Assembly: GCA_046052145.1 (NCBI GenBank)
Contig: JBJOMW010000001.1
Coordinates: forward strand, 558,001 to 622,000
Direction of reading: 5' to 3'
Source of the DNA: Falsiroseomonas sp046052145
GTDB lineage: Bacteria > Pseudomonadota > Alphaproteobacteria > Acetobacterales > Acetobacteraceae
DNA: 64,000 bases
The notes beneath the pieces are model-generated. The model did not search any database. It saw only the letters and a list, made by a program, of their open reading frames with translations, and had not been told where the DNA came from. A program made the translations under genes and the position numbers. Below are positions 50,501 to 62,500 of the stretch, in pieces. How positions within the stretch are numbered: position 1 is the stretch's first letter; each line of letters opens with the position of its first letter.

Positions 50501-53500
50501 TCTCCGCGGCGAATAGCGGCGGCACCTTCAGCGCCACCGAGCGCGGCGACCTGGCCAGCACGACCGTCACGACGCCGCCTGTCATCGCCGGCACGACGAG
50601 CGCCGAGGTGGGCCAGACCGTCACGATCGTGCTGGCCGGTGGCGCGCATGTCTTCACGACCACGGTGGGGCAGGGCGGCGCCTGGTCCTATGCGCTGACC
50701 AACGCAGAAGCGCTGGCGCTCAATCACGGCACCACCTACACGGTGCGCGTCACCGTCAGCGACCTGGCCGGCAACCAGGCCATCCCGGATTCCGACAACC
50801 GCCTGGTGGTGGACATCGCCCCGCCGGACGTGCCGACGATCAGTCAGACCTACAGCGGCACGACCACGCCGACCCTGACCGGGCGCGCGATGAAGGTGGA
50901 CCCGGGCAACGCCAGCAACTTCATCGCGCTGGCCAATGGCGACACGATCAGCATCACGCTCAACGGCGTCACCGTCACGGGCACCATCGGCAGCCTTCCT
51001 GCCGGCCTGACCTACAATACCGTCAATGGCACCTGGGCGCTGGACACGGCGACTGCCGGCAGCTTCGGCTTGGTGGATGACACCGCTTACGACGTCGTCG
51101 TCAGTGTCACTGCTGGCGGCACCTCGAAGAGCGACATCAGCAGCGGCGAGCTGTCCATCGACACCACGCAGCCGATCGTCAGCCTGGATCCGATTTCGCC
51201 GGACGCCACGAATGCCAGCGTGATCAATGCGGCGGAGAAGTCCCAGGCGCTGACGATCACCGGCACGACCTCGGCGCAGCCCGGATCAACCGTCACCCTG
51301 ACCGGCCTGGATGGCCAGACCTACACCGCCCTCGTGGAGGCCGGTGCCAACAACATCAATACGTTCCGGATCCCGCTCTCCGGGGCGCAGATCGCGGCTC
51401 TGACCGATGGCACGAAGACGCTGACCGCCAGCGTCACCAATCTCTATGGCCTGACCGCCTCTGATACTGAGACGCTGCGGCTCGATACCGCCATTCCATC
51501 CATCCCCAGCCTGAGCCTGCCCGAAGGGCTGGTGGTGAACGCGGATGAGGCCGCGAGCGCCGGTGGGACGCCGATTGTGGTCACGCTGCCCAATGATGCG
51601 CGCGTGGGCGACACCGTCACCTCCACCGTCACCAGGCCCGATGGCAGCACAGTGACGCTCCGCCATGTGGTCCAGGCGTCGGAATTGCCCGCGGCGCAGG
51701 GCGGCACCGCCGCCGGAAGCGGTCCGTTCACGATCAGCCAATTGCTTCCCACCGCCGATCTGCAGCCGGACGGCAGCTACGGAATCAGCACCACGGTCAC
51801 CGATACGGCCGGCAATACCAGCCCCGCCGCGACGGCCAGCTTCACGCTGGACACCCAAGCCCCTGGCCAGCCGAACGTCACGCTGACGGAGGCGCCCTTC
51901 GGCGTGAATGACGCCGAGGCCCTCAGTGCCAACGGTACCCCGATCTTGGTCAGCATCCCGGCAACCGCGAAGGCCGGTGATACCGTCACCACCATTGTTA
52001 CGAAGCCCGACAGCACCACCGTCTCTCTCTCGGTCGTTCTGCAGCCGTCCGACATCACGCAGGGTCATGTCACGCTGACCATCCCGACCGCCGATCTGGC
52101 CGCGGATGGCAGTTACGATACCTCCACCACGGTTACCGATGCCGCAGGCAATGCGAGCGCTGCGACGGTGGTGCCCTTCACCGTGGACCGTACCGCACCG
52201 ACGGCGCCCTCGGCGGCTCCTGACATGACGTCAGCGACCGATACCGGCAGCAGCAACAGCGACGACACGACGAACGCTCCGCGGCCCAGCTTCCAGGTTG
52301 CCCCTCTGCCCACCGGTGCGATCGGTGCGGTGCTGCTGGTGAACGGTCAGGCCGTACCGGCTGCGTTGAGCACCGACGGCTCCGGCAATACGCTGCTTAC
52401 GCCCATCGGGCCGCTGCCCGATGGCACGCATGCCATCAGCTACGCGCTGGTGGATGCGGCGGGCAACCAGAGCGCACCGAGCCCGGCGCTCAGCGTGACG
52501 ATCGATACTGCCGCGCCGAGCCAGCCAGCGGCGCCGGACCTGCTCGCCACGAGTGACACGGGCAGCAGCAACAGCGACAACCTGACCAGCGACACCACGC
52601 CGACCTTCAGCGTGCCGACCGGGCAGGGCAACGCGATCCTGCTGGTCAACGGCACGCCTGTGGCTGCGACCTATGATCCGGCCACCGGAGCGCTGACGCC
52701 GAACGCGCCGCTGCCCGAGGGCACCTACAACATCGCGATCCAGGTGGTGGACCTGGCAGGCAACGTCAGTGCGCCTAGCCCGGCGCTGTCGGTGACGATC
52801 GACACCACGCCGCCCGCGGCGCCGAGCACGGCGCCGGACATGACGACGTCGTCGGACAGCGGCAGCAGCAACACCGACAACATCACGAACAATACGACGC
52901 CCGGGTTCAACATCGGCGTGATCCCTCCCGGTACTACTCCGGTGCTGGTGATCAATGGCCAAGTCGTGCCTGCCACCATCACCACGGATGGCAACAACAA
53001 CACCATCCTGACGCCCAGCACGCCGCTCACGGACGGCAACTACAATATCAGTCATGCGCTGACCGACGCGTCGGGCAACCAGAGCGCCGCGGGCCCCGCG
53101 CTGCCCGTGACCATCGATACGACGCCGCCGGCGGCCACAGGGGGCCTCGCCTCCAGCAGCGATACCGGCGCCAGCAACACGGATGGCCTGACCGGCGACA
53201 ATACGCCGACGATCCGAGGCATCACCGATCCTGGCAGCACGGTCACGGTGCAGATCGGCGGCCAGACGCTGACGGCGACGGCAGATGCGAATGGCGACTG
53301 GTCCGTCACCGCGGCGACGCTGCCCGATGGCGTTCATACGCCGGTCATCAGCGTCACCAACCCGTCGGGCAACACGACGGCCAACCAGAACGGCACGCCC
53401 TTCACCATTGACGCAAGCGCGCCCGGCGCGCCTGCGCTCACGCAGGTGATCGACAATGTCGGCGGCCAGGCCAGCAACCTCATCAGCGGCAGCGACACCA

Positions 53501-56500
53501 ACGACAACACGCCCCGTCTGATCGGAACCGCCGAGGCGGGTTCCACCGTCAAGATCTATGACGGCAACACTCTGCTCGCCACCGTGCCGGTGGATGGCAA
53601 CGGCGACTGGAGCTGGACGCCCTCGCCGGCGCTGGCCGATGGCGCCTACAGCCTGACGCTGACGGCGACCGATGCAGCCGGCAATGCCTCGCCCGCCACC
53701 TCGCCCTTCGTGCTGCGCGTGGACACCGCCGCGCCGGCCGCGACCGGTGGACTGGCACCCATCAGCGACAACAACAATGACGGCCTGGCCAACGCCGCCG
53801 ATAGCGATAACCGCACCTTCGACAATACGCCGATCATTCGCGGCGTGACCGATCCCGGCAGCACCGTCACCGTGCTGGTGGGCGGCCAGACGCTGCAGGC
53901 GACCGCCGACCAGAACGGCAACTGGTCGGTCACGCCGACCGCGCTGGCCGATGGGACCTACACGCCGGTCATCAGCGTCACCGATCCGGCCGGCAACACC
54001 ACGGCGAGCCAGAACGGCACGCTATTCACGGTGGATGCGACCGCGCCGTCGGCGCCCTCTGCCGGGATTCTCCCCGCCGACAACAGCGGTAGCCCCAACG
54101 ACAATCTGACCCGCGACACCACGCCCATGCTCTCGGGCACCGGCGAGCCCGGCAGCACCATCACGATCCGAGATCAGAACAACAACGTGCTCGCCACGGC
54201 CGTGGTCGATGGCAATGGCAACTGGACGTCTCCGGCGCTGGCCCAACTGCCCGATGGCACCCACAACCTGACCGTCACCGCGACCGATCCGACGGGCAAC
54301 CAAAGCCCCACCACGCCGCTCGCCCTGGTCATCGATGCCACCCCGCCGCCCACGCCCGGCACGCTGGCCATTCCGGAGAATGCCGGCGGCGGCGTGAATG
54401 CGACGGAGGTCACTTCGGGCGGCGGCGTGCCGGTCACGGTTCCGCTCACCACAACCGGCGCCAATCCGGTCCAGGCGGGCGACGTCATCCGCCTGACTGT
54501 GGATGACCCGACCACCAACGCGCCGGTGGTGATCGCCTATACCGTCACTCCCAATGACATCACCAACGGCAGCGCGACCGTGCTGGTGCCGACCGCAGAT
54601 ATCCCGGTGGACGGCCTCTACAACCTGAGCGCTACCATCACCGACGCCGCTGGCAATGCCAGCGCTGCCTCCACCGGCAGCTTCACCGTCGACAAGACCC
54701 TGCCCGGCGCCGGTACCGGCAGCCTCTCGAGCGCCAGCGACAACCTCACCGCCGACAACACGCCCGTGCTCTCGGGGACGGCCGAGCCCGGCTGCACAGT
54801 CGAAGTGACGGTGGGCGGCAAGACCTATCTCATCAACCCGGCCGCCGCGCAGCAACCTGCCGGCATCACCTACACCAGCGGCACCGGCGCCTGGAGCATC
54901 GACCTCGGCGCGGCCATCCCCGTCGGCGAGGCCTCCCCGGCCGCGCCGCTGGCCGATGGCAGCTACACGCCGACGATCCGGGTGACCGACGCGGCGGGCA
55001 ACGCCACCACCAGCACGGGCACGGCCTTCTCTGTGGATGCGTCGGTGCCTGGCCTGGCGGGCGACCTCGCCACCGCCAGCGATACCAGCGGCACGCTGGC
55101 GAATGTGACGGTGGGCAACAACACCGACAACATCACCAGCGACACCACCCCGGCCTTCACCGGCACCGGTGAGGCGGGCAACACCATCACGCTCACGCTG
55201 GCGAACGGCACCTACAAGACGACGGTGCAGGGCGACGGCACCTGGACCATCGACACCGGCAATGTGACGGCTGGCGTCTTCGTGGCCGGCAATGCGAATA
55301 CCTATGCGACCTTCAGCTCCGGCACGCAGCTCGACCTTGGCCTGACCAGCGCGAATGCCTTCACCGACAATGCCCGCTCCTTTGATGTCGACGTGATGGC
55401 GATGGACGCGGCTGGGAACACGGCCAGCGTCACCATTCCGGTGCGCATCGACACGATTGTCACCGATCCGACGATCAACATCACCAACGGCATCAGCCCC
55501 GTCACCGGCACGGGTGAGGCGGGGGCGAGCGTCGTTCTCTACGAAAGCGATGTTCTCGCGCGCGGCGACAAGACCAGTACTGGCGCCACCGCTGAAGTGC
55601 AGACATTCCGCAGCGTTTCGAGCATGCTGGTGGCAAGCCAGGCGGTAACGCTGTCGGTCGGCAGCACAAGCTTGACTACTGCCACGCTTGATGCCGATCC
55701 GACTTTGGCAGAGTTGGTCACCGCGCTCCAGGGAGCCAGCGGCTATGGCACAGCCCCCTTCACGGTTGCTGCCAGCGGGAACGATCTGGTTCTGACCTGG
55801 AAATCCGCCGGGGTGGTCAATACCACCGCGACGCTGTCGGGACTTTCCAGCACCCAAACTGCGGCAGAGACGACCATTGGTGCTGGGGGCATCACGGTTG
55901 ATCTGAACAATGGCACCTGGACGGCGATCGTGGATCCGCTGGCCAACGGCCATACCTTCACGACCAGCAAGCCGCGCGACTACGTTGTTACAGGTCAGGT
56001 GGCGGGTTCAGGCCCCAACGCGGGCAAGGTCATTATCAGCGGTACCATCACGTCTGCTGGTATCTCTGAGCTGAACAGCGGCGGGTCCTTCACACTCTAC
56101 GATAGCGTCCAGATCGGCAATGTCGTCACCGTGGCTGCCAATGGCAGCTGGAGCGTGACCTTCGCCAATCCCCTGGCGAACGGCACCTTCCTGACGGCCA
56201 ACTCTGTTGACTTGGCGGGCAACATCGACCCGCCGGGTGTTGCCATCGTCCAGACCGACAACAGCATTCCGCTGATCAATCCGACGAATGGCGCGGTGCT
56301 CACCGGCACGGGCAAGCCGGGTAACTTTGTTGCGCTGACGGTGAACGGCCAGCCCGTACGGGACGCCAACAACCAGCCGCTGGTGGTGCAGGTCGCGCCG
56401 AACGGTACATGGAGCGCGACGCCGGGAACGCCGCTGGCCCACAATATTGTCGTGACGGCCACTGACACGGTGACGAACGGCAGCAGCAACGCGACGGTCG

Positions 56501-59500
56501 ATGCCGTGGCGCCTGCGAAGCCGACGCTCGACCTCGTGGCTGCGAGCGACACCGGCGCTGACAGCAGGGATAACCTGACCAGCGACACGACCCCGACGCT
56601 GAGCGGCACGGGCGAGCCGGGCAGCACGATCAAGATCTATGACGGCGTGACCTTGGTCGGTACGGCCATCGTGGATGGCTCCGGTGGGTGGACGGCGACG
56701 CTGTCCACGGCGCTCACTGATGGGCGGCACACCCTGACCGTCACCGCCACAGACGCGGCCGGCAATGCGAGCGTGCCGAGCGACCCGCTGGCGATCGATA
56801 TCGACACGCAGGCGCCTGCCGCACCCTCGGGCGCGCCCGACATGACCGCTGCGACGGATACCGGTAGCAGCAATACCGACAACACAACCGCAAACCCGAA
56901 GCCGGCATTCAACATCGGGGCACTGCCGCCTGGCAGCAGCAGCGCGGTGCTGCTTGTCAACGGTGCGGTCATTCCTGCCGCCGTTACGACCGACGGCAAC
57001 GGCAACACGATCCTGACACCGGCGGCCGCGCTGCCCGATGGCACACACGCCATCAGCTATGCGCTGCTGGATGCGGCAGGCAACCAGAGCGGGCCGAGCC
57101 CGGCGCTGAGCGTGACGGTCGACACGACCGCGCCTAGCCAGCCATCGGCGCCAGACCTGGTGGCCGCGAGCGACACGGGCACCAGTCAAACCGACAACCT
57201 GACCAGCGACACCACTCCGACCTTCAGCGTGCCGACGGGGCAGGGCAATGTGATCCTGCTGGTCAATGGCGCTGCGGTGGCCGCGACCTACAACGCCCAG
57301 ACGGGCGAACTGACGCCGAGCACGCCGCTCCCCGAAGGCACGCACGCCATCGCCATCCAGGTGGTGGACGTGGCGGGCAATATGAGCGTGCCGAGCGCGC
57401 CGCTGAGCGTGACCATCGACGCGACGCCGCCCGCCACACCGACGACCGCCCCGGACATGACGGCGGCGACGGATAGCGGCAGTAGCGTGACCGACAACAT
57501 CACGAACGACACGACGCCGGACTTTAACCTCGGCACGCTGCCGGCGGGCACCAGCGCGGTGCTGCTGGTCAACGGGCAGGCGGTGCCGGCTAACGTCACA
57601 ACTGACGGCAACGGCAACACCATCCTGACGCCGAGCACGCCGCTGGCGGATGGCAACCACGCTATCAGCTATGCGCTGGTCGACGCCGCCGGCAACCAGA
57701 GCGCGCCAAGCCCCGCGCTGAATGTGACCATCGATGCGACGCCGCCGAGCCAGCCCGCGGCGCCGGACCTGCTTGCCGCCAGCGACACGGGGACCAGCAG
57801 CACCGACAACCACACCAGCGACACGACGCCGACCTTCAGCGTACCGGCCGGGCAGGGCAATGCGATCCTGCTGGTCAATGGCTCGCCCGTGGCTGCCACC
57901 TATGATCCGGCCACAGGCACGCTGACGCCCAACACGCCTTTGCCGAGCGGCACCTATAACATCGCCATCCAGACCGTGGATTCGGCTGGCAACACCAGCG
58001 CCGCCAGCACGCCGCTGAGCGTCACCATCGACACCACGCCACCCACGACGCCGACGGTGAGTGCGCTGACGACGCGCGCCGACAGCATCACGCTGACCGG
58101 CACCGCAACGCTTGGCGCGGGCGAAACGCTGAGCGTCACGGTCAATGGCGCGACCTATGACAATGTCGCCGTCACGAACGGCGCCTGGAGCCTGAAGATC
58201 GCAGGCAGCGGCGCCGTGACGCCGAGCAGCGGCAGCCTTGCTGCCTTCCCCGATGGCACCTATGCGGTAACGGCGACTGCCCGCGATGCTGCGGGCAACA
58301 GCAGCGCCGATACGTCAACCGGCGAACTGGTCGTCAGCTCAACGGCGGTGATGTTGGGGATCACCGGCATCGCCTCTGCCAGCGACACCGGTGCCAGCGC
58401 GACCGACCGGATCACCAGCGACAATACGCCCACCATCACCGGTACCAGCGACCAGCCCAATCGGCTGGTGATGGTCACGCTGAACGACGGTAGCACCGAC
58501 TACACCTTCTCCACCACCACAGATGGCAGCGGCAACTGGTCGCTCACCACCGGAACGCTGCCCGATGGCAGCTATACGGTGAGCGCGAGCATCACCAGCC
58601 CGGCTGGCGGCACGGGGACAGCGACGCTCTCCGGCGCACCCCTGACCGTGGACACCGTCGCGCCGACGGTCGCCTTCACCACCGTGTTCGGCGACAGCGT
58701 CAGCACGGCCAGCAGCAACGCGACCTTCGACATCACCGAGCGTGGGTTCGACAGCACCAACTACACGCTGAATCCGAGCGTCAGCCCGCTGCCAACGATC
58801 AACGGTACCGCCACGGGCGCCGATGGGCGCAGCGTGACCGTGGGTCTCAATGGCCAGACCTACCAGGCTACGGTGCAGGCTGGTGGGGCATGGTCGGTCA
58901 CCGTGCCCGATCTGGATGCCCGCGCGCTTAACCACGGCGCGACCTACACGCTGACGGCTACCCTCAGCGACACGGCCGGCAACGCAGCCACGCCGGACAC
59001 GGACAACGGCCTGGTGGTGAACATCGCGCCGCCCGACGTGCCCACCGTCGTCAGTCAGACAACGGGCAGCACCACGCCGACGATCACTGGCTCGGCCGAG
59101 AAGAAGGTCGTGTCCACGGCAACCGAGACCACGCCGGGCGCCGCGGGCACGGCGGAAGTGCAGACCATCACCAACATCGCCAATGCGCTCGGCGCAAACC
59201 GGGCGGTGACGCTGACGGTTGGTGGGACGACGCTGACCACGGCAGCCCTGGATGCCACGCCGACAGTGGCGGAACTGGCGGCCGCGCTGGCGGCGGCGAG
59301 CGGCTATGGCGCGGCACCCTTCACGGTCGCAGCCAGCGGCAATGACCTGGTGCTGACCTGGACGACCAACGGCGTCGTCAACGATACGGCCAGCCTGACC
59401 AGCTTCCGTTCCCTCGAGGCGGGCGACGCCCTGCTCGTGGCGATCAAGGACAGCACCGGCACCACCACGCTGGGCAGCTACGCACTGACCGTGGGCGGCA

Positions 59501-62500
59501 GCAGCACGCCGGCGGGCCTGACCTACACGGCCGCGACGTCCAGCTGGAGCCTTGCGGTGGCTGCGGGTGATGGCCTGCAGGCGGGCAACAGCTACCAGGT
59601 GGATGTGAGTGCCACCGCAAGCGGCGTCACGCGCAGCGATATCAGCAGCCTGGAACTGCGCGTCACCGCCCCGCCCGTCATCACCTCCATCCCCGAACTC
59701 GTCTCGGGCAGCCTGCTCAATCTGACCGAGGCCGACAGCACCGACAGCGGCCAGGCCGCCGGCGGCACGGTGGTCAATGTCTCGATCGCGGGCAGCGGTG
59801 CCGCCGCCGGTCAGGTGCTCACCCTGACCTGGGGCGGGCAAACCATCAGCCATGTGCTGACCGCCGCCGACGTGGCGGCCAACACCGTGGCCGTGCTGGT
59901 GCCCACCAGTACGCTTGCCGCGGAAACGGCGGCCGGCACGAGCGAGACCATTGCCGTCCGCGCCAGCCTGGGCGGTGCGACCAGCACCAGCGTCAATGCC
60001 GCGATCAACTTCGTCCAGCCGACGGCGCCCACCATCAACACCACGGCCTGGGCTTCCAGCGGGGCGGGCGCGAGCAGCAACATCAGCGGCATTGGCGAAG
60101 CCTTCCGCGAAGGCAATGCGAATGGCCACCTCACCACCGGCACACAGGACAATATCCTGTACTCGTCCGAGGTGGTCGCCAGCGGCGCCGTCACGGACGG
60201 CACCAATGTGCGGGTGCAACTGCCGTCCTCGGGCGCGAACCTGCCGCAGGTGGGCGACACCGTCACCCTCACCTGGGGCAGCCAGGCCAATGCGGTGAGC
60301 GTCGTGCTCACCAGCACCGACATCACCACCAACCGCTTCGTGGACATCCGCGTCCCGGAATCCGTCATCCGCACCCAGCCCTATGGCGCGATCACGGTCT
60401 CTGCGCAGATCGTCAGCGCCGCCACGGGCAACGCATCGAACGCCCTGCCGGTGACGGTGCAGTGGGCGTGGGACCTGCCGCTGGCCTTGCCCGCCAACAG
60501 CCAATACGGCTTTGTCATCGATGGCGCATCGGCGGGCGATCTGAGCAGCCACCGGGTGCGCGGTGCGGGCGACGTCAACGGCGACGGCTACACCGACCTG
60601 GTGATCGCTGCGCCCACCTTCGACACCGCTGGCGCCAGCAACACCGGCGCGGTCTATGTGGTGTTCGGCAAGCCCGACCTGCAGCGCATCAACCTTCAGA
60701 CATTGTCGGCCGGCAATTCCAGCCAGGGCTTCATGATCCGGGGTGCCTGCGCCAACAGCTTTCTTGCCTATTCGGTGGATGGCGGCCTGGACGTCAACGG
60801 CGACGGTCTTTCGGACCTGGTGCTGACCAACACCAGCTACGCTCCCCTTGGGGCGGATCTCTTCGCCACACCGCTGTCGACCTTCAATTCGCGTGCCTAT
60901 GTCGTCTATGGCCGTACGGCCACCAGCACTGTCGAACTGTCGTCGTTGACACCCTCGCAGGGCTACAGCCTGCAGATTCTCGACGGTGTGACCGCGGTGG
61001 GATTCAATGCCGGCGCACCCTTGACCACCGCACCGGGCGAGCTTCAGGAAATCGGCAGGGCCGGCGACCTCAATGCGGACGGCTTTGACGACTTCGTCGT
61101 CTCCCGCGTTCAGGACTTCTATTCAGACACAGTGCCAAGGGGGGCTTATGTCCTCTACGGTACCAGTGAGCAGCGCAGCAGCGTGGTGCTGAGCAAGAAC
61201 TCGGTGCCGCCGAATGCGGGCTTCTATATCCAGGCGGCCGATACAACCAGCCAATTCGGCAGCGTGTTCAGCGGCAATGGCGACCTGAATGGCGATGGCT
61301 ACGACGACCTCCTCATCACGGTAGTGGGCCGTCACATTGCTGTGGTCTATGGCGGCGCCACTCGCACCCAGACCCTGCAGATCTCCCAGGTCAGCCAGGC
61401 AGCCAGTTCGACGGGGTTCTTGATCACGGGGCACAGTTCGCTGATGCCCTTTGGTCCGGCCGATGTAGAATACAATAACAGCCGTGGCACCGGCGTGGCG
61501 ATGCTGGGTGATGTCAACGGCGATGGCCTGAGCGACATTGCGCTCCTGACCGGTGCCGTGTCGGGTCTTTCCACGAATGGCGCCATGGTGATCTTCGGGC
61601 AGAGCGGTCGTTTTGGTGCGCTCAATTTGTCGAGCCTGGTCCAGGCGAGCCAGACGTTCTCGATCGATAGTGGCAATACAGATGCCTTGACTGCCGTGAG
61701 TCATGTGGGTGACTTCAATGGCGATGGCTTGTCGGACCTTCTGGTCAGCTCGACTCACCATGGCGTAAATCCGTTGCTCAACGTGGGGCGGGCCTGGCTG
61801 ATCTACGGCAAGACCAGCACCAACACCGTGACCCTAAGCGCCCTGGCCGCAACCGAGGGCTTCCGGATCCGGGCCGAAGCGCTGGCCGCCGATGATCTGG
61901 CCGGCCGTCAGATCTCGGCCGCCGGCGACATCAATGGCGATGGCTTCGCCGATCTGGTCGTGGGCAGTGCCGGCCTTGACCCCAACGGCGCACAATCGGG
62001 TCGCAGCTACGTCATCTTCGGTGGCGTCAGCGACCTCAACTCGATGACCTTCCAGGCCAGCAATGGCGACATCATCGGCACCACGGCCAGCGAGACGCTG
62101 GCCGGCACCCCCGGCGACAACCAGATCGTGGCGGGCGATGGCGACGATGTGCTGATCGGCAATGGCGGTGCAGACGCGCTGTATGGCGGGCGCGGCAACG
62201 ACGTGTTCGTGCTCAACGCCGACAACATCGCGAAGCTGGCACGCAACGCCGGCAATGCCAGCCAGGCCATCATGCGCGTGGATGGCGGGGCGGGCGTGGA
62301 CACGCTGCGCCTGGCGGCGCCGAGCCTTGACCTTTCGCAGAGCTACGATCTGGCCCTTCGCGGCATCGAGCGGATCGACCTCGATGGCAGCAGTCGGGAA
62401 CTGCGTCTGACGACGAGGGAGGTGCTGAACCTCTCCGGTCGCGACAACGTCTTCAACACCACGACAGGCTACAGCGCGGTCACGGCCGTGGGCTGGGGCG

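Larger units (their letters stand above)
47581..59670 (+). repeat. Array of about 36 bacterial Ig-like domains
   Basis: Tandem units of roughly 300-370 bases. Typical elements per unit are SDTG-x-NTDN-TSDTTPT, GTGEPGSTI, G-GTWS, LPDGTH and AGN-S, ending in the linker I-D-T-x-A-P. Several subtypes alternate. Units near 52195-53127 and 56812-58038 alternate between an APDM type and an APDLL type. Confidence 0.88.
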
